From the NCBI RefSeq assembly GCF_019746665.1, contig NZ_JAIERS010000006.1, positions 124,001-188,000 on the forward strand: a stretch of DNA of 64,000 nt, written 5' to 3'. Each line of letters begins with the position of its first letter. The first letter of the stretch is position 1. Source of the stretch: Sphingomonas sp. (lineage in GTDB: Bacteria > Pseudomonadota > Alphaproteobacteria > Sphingomonadales > Sphingomonadaceae). Both the position numbers and the translations under genes were made by a program. Below, piece by piece: positions 9,875-18,037 of the stretch. A model generated the notes under the pieces. The model had not been told where the DNA came from, searched no databases, and saw only the letters and a program-made list of their open reading frames with translations.

Positions 9875-10561
9875 GTGACGGCCAAGATATTGCTGATCGA
9901 AGATGACGACGCGACCGCCGCCTATATCGCCAAGGGTCTGGGCGAAGCGGGCTTCACCGTCGATCGCGCCGATAATGGCCGCGACGGGCTGTTCCTGGCG
10001 TCGGACGGCAGCTTCGATGCGATCGTGCTCGACCGGATGCTGCCGGCGATGGAGGGAATGGCGGTGCTCGGCGCCCTGCGCGCCGCCGGGATCGCGACGC
10101 CGGTGCTGATCCTCTCCGCGCTCGGCACGCCCGAGGACCGGGTGCGCGGGCTCACTTCGGGCGCGGACGATTATCTGGTGAAGCCCTTCACCTTCGCCGA
10201 GCTGCTCGCCCGGCTCAACCTGCTGCTGCGCCGCGCGGGCGGTGGCGGGCCGGCGCCCGTCACCAAGCTCATGGTCGGCGAGCTGGAGATGGACCTGCTT
10301 GCGCGCAAGGTCCGCCGCGCCGGGCGGGCGATCGAGCTTCAACCGCGCGAGTTCCGCCTGCTCGAATATCTGATGCGCCACGCCGATCAGGTGGTGACAC
10401 GCACGATGCTGCTCGAAGGCGTGTGGGACTATCATTTCGATCCCGGCACCAATGTGATCGACGTGCATATCAGCCGGCTGCGCAAGAAGATCGACGAGGG
10501 TGCGCGGCCGATGCTCCATACCGTGCGCGGCGCCGGCTATCGGCTGAGCATGGAGAGCTAA
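9875..10561 (+). CDS. OmpR-family response regulator
   Basis: A 228-residue two-component response regulator. The receiver domain has the acidic pair EDD (9-11), the phospho-acceptor aspartate D53 in IVLDRMLP, and the conserved lysine in DDYLVKPF. It is followed by a winged-helix DNA-binding domain (about 130-225) with the typical ELQPREFRLLEYLM and VDVHISRLRKKID segments. It starts at a GTG at 9875 preceded by GAGGGGA. The cognate histidine kinase gene begins only 1 base after the stop, so the two form an operon. The regulon is unknown; the nearest envelope gene is the divergent polysaccharide enzyme upstream. Confidence 0.93.
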   Translation: MTAKILLIEDDDATAAYIAKGLGEAGFTVDRADNGRDGLFLASDGSFDAIVLDRMLPAMEGMAVLGALRAAGIATPVLILSALGTPEDRVRGLTSGADDYLVKPFTFAELLARLNLLLRRAGGGGPAPVTKLMVGELEMDLLARKVRRAGRAIELQPREFRLLEYLMRHADQVVTRTMLLEGVWDYHFDPGTNVIDVHISRLRKKIDEGARPMLHTVRGAGYRLSMES

Positions 10562-10562
10562 G

Positions 10563-11927
10563 CTGGCCGGCTGGTTCAGATCGCGCATCGCGCGCTTCGT
10601 CCTGCTCGCCTTCGGCTTTCAGCTCGCCGTGTTCGGCGGGGTGCTGCTGTTCGTCTGGCAGGCGAGCGACGCCGCGATCCGCGCCGACCAGCGCGAACGG
10701 ATCGACGGCGTCCGGCGCGAGCTGATGACCCATTTCTTCGACGGCGGGATGCCGGCGCTGGTCCGCGCGGTAAACGATCAAAGCCGGCTGGGGAGTAGCG
10801 CGCGCGACCGGGTGCTGCTGCTGCTGCTCGCGGCGGACGGGCACAAGCTGGCGGGTAATCTCGCCGCCTGGCCGCGCGCGGTGCCGGCGCGCACCCGCTG
10901 GCAGGTGGTCTCCCTGCCCGGTGTCGCTGGCGACGAGCCGACCGGGGTGACGAGCTGGGAGATTCCGGGCGGCCGGCTGCTGATCGCCCGCTCGGTCGCG
11001 GCGAGCACCGGGCTCGCGCTTACCACCGAGGAGGCGGCGGCGACCGGCCTGCTGATCGGGCTGATGCTCGCGCTCGCCAGCGCCTTGATTCTCGGCCGCC
11101 TGCTCGCCGGGCAGATCGGCGCGCTGGTCGATACCACACGCGATGTCGCCGCGGGGCGGCTCGCCAGCCGTGCGCCGACCGATGGCAGCGGTGACGCCTT
11201 CGATCGGCTGGGCGCGGCGATCAACGCGATGCTCGATCGGATCGAGGGGCTGGTGTCGCAGCTGCGGATGATGACCGACGGCCTCGCCCACGATTTTCGC
11301 GCCCCCGTCACCCGGCTGCGCACCGTGGTCGATCAGGCGGCGAGCCAGACTAGTGATCCCGCCGCGCGCGCCGCGCTCGACCGGGCGATGGCGGAGGCCG
11401 ACTCGCTGCTCGCGATGCTCTCCACCGCGCTGCTCATCAGTCGCGCCGAGGCGGGGATCGGACGCGACCAGTTCGAGTCGATCGACCTCGTGCCTCTGCT
11501 TGACGATCTGGCAGAGGTTTATGGTCCACTCGCGGAGGAACGCGGCTTCACGATCCGGATCGAGGCGCCGCCACACCTGACCGCGCCGGTCCACCGCCAG
11601 CTGCTGCTGCAAGCGCTGGGCAATCTGATCGAGAATGCGACGCTCTATGCCGAAGGCGGGCAGACGATCACGCTTGGCGCCGCGACGCAACCCGGCGCCG
11701 CGTGCCTGTGGGTCGCCGATGACGGCCGCGGCATCCCCCCGGAATCGCACGGCAAAGCGCTCGAACGCTTCGGGCGGCTCGATCCCGCGCGACGGCCCGG
11801 CGGATCGGGCCTGGGACTTTCCCTAGTTGCGGCGGTCGCGCATTTGCACGATGGAGGGCTGGCGCTGCGCGATAACGGACCGGGGCTGAAGGCAGTCCTG
11901 ACGATCGCGACACGAAGCAGCGGCTGA
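10563..11927 (+). CDS. Sensor histidine kinase (HAMP, HisKA, HATPase)
   Basis: Inner-membrane sensor partner of the preceding response regulator, 454 residues. It has a first membrane helix (about 12-34), a periplasmic region of about 120 residues and a second helix (about 160-182). A HAMP domain follows, then the phospho-acceptor His243 in GLAHDFRAP and an ATPase domain with NLIENA and DDGRGIP. No ATG, GTG or TTG lies upstream of the first helix after an in-frame TGA at 10545. The best start is CTG at 10563, 5 bases after GGAGAG; the first GTG (10629) would cut off most of the first helix. CTG initiation is therefore inferred. The signal is unknown. Confidence 0.88.
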   Translation: MAGWFRSRIARFVLLAFGFQLAVFGGVLLFVWQASDAAIRADQRERIDGVRRELMTHFFDGGMPALVRAVNDQSRLGSSARDRVLLLLLAADGHKLAGNLAAWPRAVPARTRWQVVSLPGVAGDEPTGVTSWEIPGGRLLIARSVAASTGLALTTEEAAATGLLIGLMLALASALILGRLLAGQIGALVDTTRDVAAGRLASRAPTDGSGDAFDRLGAAINAMLDRIEGLVSQLRMMTDGLAHDFRAPVTRLRTVVDQAASQTSDPAARAALDRAMAEADSLLAMLSTALLISRAEAGIGRDQFESIDLVPLLDDLAEVYGPLAEERGFTIRIEAPPHLTAPVHRQLLLQALGNLIENATLYAEGGQTITLGAATQPGAACLWVADDGRGIPPESHGKALERFGRLDPARRPGGSGLGLSLVAAVAHLHDGGLALRDNGPGLKAVLTIATRSSG

Positions 11928-12006
11928 TGACACGGACGATCGGGGGCACCGGACGGCGCGCGGGGGCGGCGCTGCGTCGGAGTGATCGACTGTCTGCGGC
12001 TGAAGG

Positions 12007-12044
12007 GGCGGCGTCCGGTTCAGGGGGAGCGACCGGACGCCGCC
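12007..12044. terminator. Long perfect hairpin after the two-component operon
   Basis: A 13-bp perfect GC-rich stem (arms 12007-12019 and 12032-12044, loop of 12) lies about 80 bases after the kinase stop. There is no U-run, so it may be a Rho-dependent pause, an mRNA-stabilising 3' structure, or a protein-binding palindrome. Confidence 0.5.
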
Positions 12045-12130
12045 GCACAAGGTCGCCGGCAGGGGGCAGGGCACGACGACCGTTCCGATGTAGGAACTAC
12101 CATCTAGCTTTGCAGTGGGGCCGGGGTTAA

Positions 12131-12159
12131 ATTTCGTTCATCAGTTTGATCGACGAAAT
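12131..12159 (-). terminator. Hairpin overlapping the stop of the glycosyltransferase gene
   Basis: ATTTCGT (12131-12137) pairs with ACGAAAT (12153-12159), with an inner ATCA/TGAT pairing. On the minus strand it is followed by an AT-rich stretch (TTTAA). It overlaps the stop codon of the GT2 gene and may end that transcript; evidence is moderate. Confidence 0.35.
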
Positions 12160-13199
12160 CTATTGGTCGCGCCGCGCGCCGCGCCGACCAGCCGTGAGCG
12201 GACCAGTGCGTCGAGCCCGGCATAGCCGAGCCCCAGATGATCGGGGCGCACCGCCATCACATCCATGAGCGCCAATTGCCCGGAGCGCAGCCCGGCACGC
12301 CCGATCCGCGCCCAGAGCCGCGCGGTCTGCCAGCGGATCAGCTTGCGATCCTCGGCACTTGGCCGCCGTTGCGTGATAAAGGCCGCCTGCAACGCGGTCA
12401 GCGTCGCCCCGAGCTCAAGCAGCGTGGCGCGGTCGGGCACCGGCGCGCCCAGCATCACATGGCGCACGAGCAGCGCCGCCCGCGCCTCGGTGTCAGTGCC
12501 CCAAATGTCGGCGTGGCGCTCGGCGAGCACGCGGGTCGCGCTCGCCTGCATCGTATCGGTATAGCGCTGCGAAGCGCCCCCGGCATGGCGGCGATAATGG
12601 AGCAAAGGGGTGTCGATCCGCGCGATCCGACCAAAGGCGCTCAGCCGGTGATAGAGATCGAAATCCTCGGCATAGAGGATTTCAGGCCGGCTGAAGGGAT
12701 CGAGCCGGCGCGCGACATCGCCGCGCACCATCACGCTCGACCAGACGAGCGGGTTGCACACCCACAGCATCCATTCGACCAGCGCGGGGGTCGTCACCGC
12801 CGGCAGCGGCGAGGGCGAGAGCGTGCCATCCTCCAGCACATCGGCGGCGCTCGCCACCAGCACGACATCGGGGTGCGCCTCCAGATAGTCGAACTGCGCG
12901 CGCAGGCGATCGGGCGCGCAAAGATCATCCTGATCGAGCGCGGCGATGTGGCGCCCACGCGCGGCGGCGAGCGCGCGGTTGCGGGTGCGCACCGGGCCTT
13001 GGTTCGCCTCGGCCTCGATCACCCGGAAGCGCGGGTCGCCGATCGCGCGCAAAACTTCCCGGGTGGTGTCGGTCGAACGATCGTCGACGATCACCACCTC
13101 GAAATCGGTCAGCGTCTGACGGCTGAGGCTCACGATCGTCTCGCCAATCAGCGACGCGCCGTTATAGGCGGCGATGATGACGCTGACGGCGGGGGTCAC
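12141..13199 (-). CDS. Glycosyltransferase family 2 protein
   Basis: A soluble GT-A fold glycosyltransferase of 352 residues. It has the family N-terminus (VSVIIAAYNG), the nucleotide-binding VIVDDRSTD (37-44) and the metal-binding LDQDD (88-92), then a variable acceptor domain. There are no membrane helices, unlike the GT2 domain of the large protein at 6335-9655. Translation starts at a GTG whose last two bases form the TGA of the upstream gene (GTGA overlap), so expression is coupled to the aminotransferase-flavoprotein fusion. The pairing suggests that the sugar or amine made by the fusion is transferred by this enzyme. Donor and acceptor are unknown. Confidence 0.88.
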   Translation of the reverse strand: MTPAVSVIIAAYNGASLIGETIVSLSRQTLTDFEVVIVDDRSTDTTREVLRAIGDPRFRVIEAEANQGPVRTRNRALAAARGRHIAALDQDDLCAPDRLRAQFDYLEAHPDVVLVASAADVLEDGTLSPSPLPAVTTPALVEWMLWVCNPLVWSSVMVRGDVARRLDPFSRPEILYAEDFDLYHRLSAFGRIARIDTPLLHYRRHAGGASQRYTDTMQASATRVLAERHADIWGTDTEARAALLVRHVMLGAPVPDRATLLELGATLTALQAAFITQRRPSAEDRKLIRWQTARLWARIGRAGLRSGQLALMDVMAVRPDHLGLGYAGLDALVRSRLVGAARGATNRFRRSN

Positions 13200-15676
13200 G
13201 CCACCGCCCGCGCGCCTTGCGTGAGCAGCTGCTCGACGATCATCAGCCCGACATCGTTCTGCCACAGCCACAGCCCGTTGGCCTGGCCGCGGAAGCTCTT
13301 CTCGCCGCCCAATCTGCCCCAGGGGACGAAGCCCGCCGCGAGCCCGATGCCATAGACGCCCGGCACCGGCGTGCCGTCCGCCGCCATCACCCGGCAATGC
13401 GGATCGACCATCGGCGCGCCGCCATCCGCCGCGAGCCGGATCGGGCGGCCGGCATAATCGCTCAGCGGCAGCGCGTGCGGGCGATAGCCGAGCGCGCCGA
13501 CCACCAGATCGGCCTCGCGCAGAACCGCTTGCGCGCCGGCCTCGTCGGCGTCGATCCGGTGCAACGCGACGCGTGGATCGGGCACCCGCCCGCCAATGCC
13601 GAGCATCCGCAGCACCAGCTCGCGCGCCTCCAGCCGGAAGCCCGCGAGGCGATAGACGAAGCCCGAGACCGGGCAGATATCGTCCGGGCCGAAATCGGTG
13701 AAGCCATCGGCATGGGCGGCCTCGGCGCTGTGGTAGAAAGGCCGCAGCGGCCGGCGGTGGAGCAGGGTAATCGCGCCGGCGCCGAACGGCAGCGCGGGAA
13801 TCGTCTTCAACAGCAGCGCGACGGTCGCGAGCGCGCTGGTCGAGCCGCCGACCACCGCCACCTTGGGCGCGCGCTTGGCGCTCAGGCGATCGACGAGCTT
13901 CGCCATCCCGCCCAGCGCCAGCACCTCGTCCGACGTGACCAACCGCTCGCCCGCGAGCGCGGCGAGCGGGGCGCCGGCGACGCTCGCCCGCGCGATCGGC
14001 TCGATCGGCTGATGCCCGCCGGTCGCGATCACCAGATTGTCGGCCAGCTGATCGAATTCGCGCCCGCTCGCGCGCGCGCGCAGCCGGACGCGCCAGGGGC
14101 CTTCGGGCGTGCGTTCGGCGCCAAGCACTTCATGCCCGGTCAGCACCGCGCCACCATGCTGCTCGACCAGCCCCGCAAGCCGCTCGCCGGTCACCCGCAG
14201 CAGCGGCCCGACATCGACCAAGGGCACCCCGAGCGCATCGGTGAAATTGCCCACGGTGCGCGCCGCCGGATGATCGGCGAGCGCGGCGAGCGCGGGTTCG
14301 GCATTGTCCTTCACCGCCGTCAGGAAAGTCTGGGCCGTGCTGTCGGAGGTGATCGCATAATCGCCCAACCGTCCGCGCCCGACCGCGTCGTCGCGGTCGA
14401 CCAGCACCAGCCCTTGCGCCAGTCGCGGCAGCAGCCCGTGCTTGGCGGCGGCGGTGAGCATCGCGGTGCCCGCCGGCCCCGCGCCCACCACCAGCGTGCG
14501 CGCGACCGCGAAGCGCCGCGTGCGCGCCGGGAACTGGGTCACCTTGGGGGTCGCGGTGCAGGCGGCGCGGAAGCGTTCGGCGATCGCCCGCGCGTCGTCC
14601 GGCGTCATCGCATCGGTGATCGGCAACGAGACGGCGCGTGCGGCGATGCGATCGGCGACCGGGGTCGGCTCGATCAGCGCGCTCGCCTTGAAGAAAGGCT
14701 GTTCAGCCAGATGCGGGCTGAAATACTGGCCCGCCTGCACCCCGGCCTCGGCCAGCGCGGCGAGCACCATCGGACGGCGGCGCGCGGCGGCCTCCGGCAA
14801 CAGCACCGGCATGAATTGCGGTGCACGGCGGCTCCCGCGCGGCGCCTGGAGCGAGAAATCGGCGAGTGCCTCGCGATACGCGGCCTCGATCGCGGCACGA
14901 TTCTCCGCGACCCCGGCGAACTCGTCCAGCTTCAGCCGCGCGGTGAGCGCGAGCAGTTCGGGAAGCTTGGCATTCAGCCCCGGCATCGCCGCGCTGCGGC
15001 TCCCCGCGAAACCGAAATTGGCCATCGCGCGCAAATTGTCGATCAGCGCGGCGTTGCCCGAATGGATCAGCCCGCCTTCGGCGACCGCGAAGGTCTTGGT
15101 CGCGTGCATCGAATGGACGACGGCGAAGGGTGCGTCGGCGCCAAAGCCCTCGCCAGCATCGTCGAGCGTGCCAAGCGACGCGGCGGCATCGACCACCACG
15201 CCGATGTTGCGCGCCTGGAGCGCGGCGTAGCGATCGAGGTCGATCGCGGTGCCAAAGGTCGCATAAGGCACCACCACCGCGATCCGGCGGCCATAATGCG
15301 CGATCAGCCGCTCTTCCTCGGCGGCGCTCGCGGTCCAGTCATCGGGATCGATGTCGCAGATCAGCGGCGTCAGCCCTGCCCACAGCGCGGCATGGGCGGT
15401 CGCGGCGAAGGTGAAGCTCGGCATCAGCGCGAGCGCGCCGGGCTCGGGCAGCCAGCCGGCGGCCTGGCGAATCGCGATCATCAGCCCCAGGGTCGCGTTG
15501 GCGACGGCAAGGCTAGCGCCCCGCCCGCCGAACAGCCGCTCGGTCGCCTCGGCCTCGAACGCCTGCACCTCGGGGCCATTGTTGCTGAACTGGCCCGACG
15601 CTTCGAGCCGCGCGAGCGCTTCGGGGTGCGCGCTCAACCGCGGCGGACGCGGCGCGATCAGCGGATAGTGACGCAT
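13196..15676 (-). CDS. Fusion: DegT/DnrJ/EryC1-type aminotransferase + FAD/NAD(P)-binding oxidoreductase
   Basis: An 826-residue two-domain protein. Residues 1-375 resemble PLP-dependent sugar aminotransferases: SNNGPEVQAFE near the start, D163 in VVDAAAS, and the Schiff-base lysine K194 in HATKTFAVAEGG. Residues 390-826 form a flavoprotein with the dinucleotide motif VVGAGPAG (396-403), ATGGHQP (551-557) and a second Rossmann motif VVGGSTSA (608-615). It ends in a PGVYGIGLA segment typical of such oxidases and N-hydroxylases. Both domains look complete, with about 15 linker residues. A plausible role is amination followed by oxidation or N-hydroxylation of a nucleotide sugar or other keto substrate; this is inference. 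It is coupled to the GT2 gene downstream. Confidence 0.82.
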   Translation of the reverse strand: MRHYPLIAPRPPRLSAHPEALARLEASGQFSNNGPEVQAFEAEATERLFGGRGASLAVANATLGLMIAIRQAAGWLPEPGALALMPSFTFAATAHAALWAGLTPLICDIDPDDWTASAAEEERLIAHYGRRIAVVVPYATFGTAIDLDRYAALQARNIGVVVDAAASLGTLDDAGEGFGADAPFAVVHSMHATKTFAVAEGGLIHSGNAALIDNLRAMANFGFAGSRSAAMPGLNAKLPELLALTARLKLDEFAGVAENRAAIEAAYREALADFSLQAPRGSRRAPQFMPVLLPEAAARRRPMVLAALAEAGVQAGQYFSPHLAEQPFFKASALIEPTPVADRIAARAVSLPITDAMTPDDARAIAERFRAACTATPKVTQFPARTRRFAVARTLVVGAGPAGTAMLTAAAKHGLLPRLAQGLVLVDRDDAVGRGRLGDYAITSDSTAQTFLTAVKDNAEPALAALADHPAARTVGNFTDALGVPLVDVGPLLRVTGERLAGLVEQHGGAVLTGHEVLGAERTPEGPWRVRLRARASGREFDQLADNLVIATGGHQPIEPIARASVAGAPLAALAGERLVTSDEVLALGGMAKLVDRLSAKRAPKVAVVGGSTSALATVALLLKTIPALPFGAGAITLLHRRPLRPFYHSAEAAHADGFTDFGPDDICPVSGFVYRLAGFRLEARELVLRMLGIGGRVPDPRVALHRIDADEAGAQAVLREADLVVGALGYRPHALPLSDYAGRPIRLAADGGAPMVDPHCRVMAADGTPVPGVYGIGLAAGFVPWGRLGGEKSFRGQANGLWLWQNDVGLMIVEQLLTQGARAVA

Positions 15677-15790
15677 GCATAGCCTCCTGGAGCCTGAGGC
15701 TTAGGCGGCGGCGCGCTAAGATCGGGTTAGTGCCGGGGGTGGTGTGAGATTGTGGTTTACCAATGATTGGCGGGTGGTGCTGGCGTTTTG

Positions 15791-16048
15791 GTTCACGCGG
15801 AGGCGCGGCGATCGCGGAGGAAGAAGAAAGAAGGATTTGGTTCGCGCAGAGGCGCAGAGGCGCAGAGGGGACGCGGTGCCAAGGGCCAGCGCGTAGCGCC
15901 GTTCATCGACGTGATTGAAGCGCCTTCGGCGCGAAGGAAATGGGCGAGGCCCTCGGCGTCCTCCCTCTGCGCCTCTGTGCCTCTGCGCGAACTCCGTAGC
16001 TGCACGAACCGCACTTGAATCCCAAAACCTCCGCGTCTCCGCGTGAAC
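15791..16048. repeat. Nested palindromic repeat element (REP/MITE-like)
   Basis: The gap 15677-16068 (392 bases) holds no gene but has two nested inverted repeats. The outer arms are 15791-15808 and 16031-16048 (17 of 18 bases complementary). The inner arms are 15841-15868 and 15964-15991 (27 of 28), made of a CGCAGAGG-type motif repeated about every 9 bases. The centre contains a small GCGCC-TTC-GGCGC hairpin. The arrangement suggests either two facing REP units or one short non-autonomous element. It lies between two divergently oriented transcription ends of unrelated genes. No transposase is present. Confidence 0.75.
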
Positions 16049-16068
16049 TAAAAACGTCGGCGCGAGGG

Positions 16069-17163
16069 TCAAAGCTCGATCACCGCTCCCGCCGGTACGC
16101 CCGGGCCAGTCGGCACCGGGACACCCGGTTCGATCCACGCCGCATGGGCATGGCTATGCGCAATCACCTCGCGTTCGCCGGACCCCGGCCAGCCGCGCAC
16201 CGACAGCAACATATGCGCGAACGCCCGGTTGGGCTCCATCGCCACCCAGGCGAGCGGCCGCTCGGCGGTCGCCCGTGTCCCTGCCGCCGCCATCGCCCGG
16301 CGGATACGCTCGGCGACGGGCTCGGGGAGATATTGCCAGACGACCGAGTGCATCAGCACCCGCGTCACGCCTTCCGCCTGCGGCTCGACAAGGCGCGCTT
16401 CGAGCCAGTCGGCCGCGTCGGCATGGGCAAGGTCCACCGGCTTCGCGCGCACCATCTCGATCGCGCGCGCCAGCCGCGCGCCCCGCTCGGGGGTCTCGGC
16501 CCAGACATAGGCGGCGAGCCGCGCCGCGACTTGGGGATCGGTCACGTCTAGTGGATTCACATCGCACCCGCGCGTCGACACGATTTCGAGCGCCTGCGGC
16601 TCGGGCGGCGGCCCGCGCCAGTCGGGGGTGATCGTCACCGCGCTGTCCGCCGGCCCCACCGCCACCCCGCCGAGCACGAAGCGGTAGCGATCGATCAGCA
16701 GGTTGAGCCCGCCGCTCGACCCGATCTCGAGCACCTCCAGTCGGGGCGTGCAGCGCTTGGCGACCGCCATGAGCCCGAGCATCAGCGCCGCCGAGCGCCC
16801 CGGCTCGTTGGTTTGCGGCGGCCCGTCGAGCCAGGGGTCGAGCGCGGCGTGATGCTCGGCGCAGACGCGGTTCACCACGGCCGCGATCGCGCCCGCTTCG
16901 GTTATCGCGCCCGCGAACACCTGGGCCAGCTCCGCATCGGCCCCCGCCCTCACCAGCGCATGCAGCCCGCCGATGAAGCGCAAGGGGAGCGCGTCCTTGG
17001 TCGGCTCGCCGGGCCAATCGAGAATACGCCGTCCGATCGTGCTCTCGCGCGACAACCCCTGCTCGATCGCCGTGCACAGCCGCGCATAGATCGGCGCGTC
17101 CATCGTGCGGCAATAATATTCCTGGATCGCGAAGGCCCCGCGATTATTCGCTTCGTCCGCCAC
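16069..17163 (-). CDS. DUF2332 domain-containing protein
   Basis: A 364-residue protein recognised as DUF2332 by its overall sequence. It includes [18 protein letters not shown] near the start, [19 protein letters not shown] around residue 143, and the late [11 protein letters not shown] and WVAMEPN segments. The EIGSSGG stretch resembles the glycine-rich SAM-binding motif of methyltransferases, but no activity has been established for the family. It is not obviously in an operon; it is divergent from hisG with 62 bases between starts. The product is expected to be cytoplasmic, with no signal or membrane helix. Confidence 0.8.
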   Translation of the reverse strand: MADEANNRGAFAIQEYYCRTMDAPIYARLCTAIEQGLSRESTIGRRILDWPGEPTKDALPLRFIGGLHALVRAGADAELAQVFAGAITEAGAIAAVVNRVCAEHHAALDPWLDGPPQTNEPGRSAALMLGLMAVAKRCTPRLEVLEIGSSGGLNLLIDRYRFVLGGVAVGPADSAVTITPDWRGPPPEPQALEIVSTRGCDVNPLDVTDPQVAARLAAYVWAETPERGARLARAIEMVRAKPVDLAHADAADWLEARLVEPQAEGVTRVLMHSVVWQYLPEPVAERIRRAMAAAGTRATAERPLAWVAMEPNRAFAHMLLSVRGWPGSGEREVIAHSHAHAAWIEPGVPVPTGPGVPAGAVIEL

Positions 17164-17225
17164 GGCACGCTCCTATCGCGCTCAGGTTGCACCCGCTCGG
17201 CCCGCTAAGTAAAGCGGCGCCTTCC

Positions 17226-17873
17226 ATGACCGAGCCGCTGATCCTCGCCGTCCCCAAGGGCCGCATCCTGGCCGAAGCCGTGCCGCTGCTCGCCCGCGCC
17301 GGGATCGAGCCCGAGCCCGCCTTCAGCGACGAAGCCTCTCGCGCGCTACGCTTCAAGACCAACGTCGCCGGTATCGAGCTGATCCGCGTGCGCGCCTTCG
17401 ATGTCGCGACCTTCGTCGCGCATGGCGCGGCGCAGATCGGCATTGTCGGCTCGGACGTGCTGCTCGAATTCGCTTATCCCGAGCTGTACGCCCCGGTCGA
17501 TCTTCGGATCGGCCCGTGCCGGCTGTCGGTCGCCGAGCCCGCCGCGCTCGCCGCGACCGATGATCCGCGCGGCTGGAGCCATGTGCGGATCGCGACCAAA
17601 TATCCGCACGTCACCAAGACGCATTTTGCGGCCCGGGGCGTGCAGGCAGAGTGCGTCAAGCTCAACGGCGCGATGGAGCTGGCGCCGGTGCTCGGCCTCG
17701 CGCCGCGCATCGTCGATCTGGTGAGTTCGGGGCGGACGCTGAAGGAGAACGGGCTGGTCGAGGTGGAAGTGATCGCCGAGGTCACCAGCCGCCTGATTGT
17801 CAACCGCGCCGCCTTCAAGACCCGTGCCGAACTGGTGCCGCTGGTCGAGGCGTTTCGCGGGGCGGTGGGATGA
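17226..17873 (+). CDS. hisG: ATP phosphoribosyltransferase HisG, short form
   Basis: Catalyses the first step of histidine synthesis, joining ATP and PRPP to phosphoribosyl-ATP. The 215-residue length marks the short HisG_S form, which lacks the C-terminal regulatory domain and needs the HisZ subunit for activity and feedback control; no hisZ is visible in the window. Family motifs include [22 protein letters not shown] and the PRPP-binding [15 protein letters not shown] region near residue 165-180. The ATG at 17226 is chosen over an upstream in-frame start (17187) because it begins directly with the conserved core. It is followed by a palindromic repeat and then hisD. Confidence 0.94.
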   Translation: MTEPLILAVPKGRILAEAVPLLARAGIEPEPAFSDEASRALRFKTNVAGIELIRVRAFDVATFVAHGAAQIGIVGSDVLLEFAYPELYAPVDLRIGPCRLSVAEPAALAATDDPRGWSHVRIATKYPHVTKTHFAARGVQAECVKLNGAMELAPVLGLAPRIVDLVSSGRTLKENGLVEVEVIAEVTSRLIVNRAAFKTRAELVPLVEAFRGAVG

Positions 17874-17889
17874 GGGCGTTCTTTGTTAG

Positions 17890-18023
17890 ATCCTCCCCAG
17901 CTTTGCTGGGGAGGGGAACCGTGCGCAGCACGGTGGTGGGGCGCCGCCGGGTGCGACCGTCGCTTGCCCCTCCACCATTGGCCGCGCCAATGGTCCCCGT
18001 CCCCGAGCAAGCTCAGGGAGGAT
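17890..18023. repeat. 134-bp multi-hairpin palindromic element between hisG and hisD
   Basis: Outer arms ATCCTCCC (17890-17897) and GGGAGGAT (18016-18023) enclose several hairpins. These are a 9-bp stem at 17893-17913, a 7-bp stem at 17918-17934, a long-range pairing of 17932-17942 with 17966-17976 (10 of 11), and a 9-bp stem at 17974-17994. It has no coding potential and separates two his genes that should be co-transcribed, so it would form a branched RNA structure in the operon mRNA. It looks like a mobile intergenic repeat. Confidence 0.7.
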
Positions 18024-18037
18024 TTTAGGGCTTTGCC

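Noticed and set aside
13217..15682. Open frame of 821 codons on the plus strand
   Set aside because: Antisense shadow of the aminotransferase-flavoprotein fusion; no recognisable domain and a composition typical of antisense frames.
15841..15991. Possible CRISPR array
   Set aside because: The CGCAGAGG-like units are about 9 bases long, contiguous and arranged as facing inverted arms. There are no spacers of uniform length and no cas genes.
15767..16018. Small open frame within the palindromic repeat
   Set aside because: It is read through the repeat arms on both strands, has biased arginine/glutamate content and no ribosome-binding site.
17226..17873. hisG truncation
   Set aside because: The 215-residue length at first looked truncated but matches the short HisG form that works with HisZ; the stop is clean and the motifs are complete.
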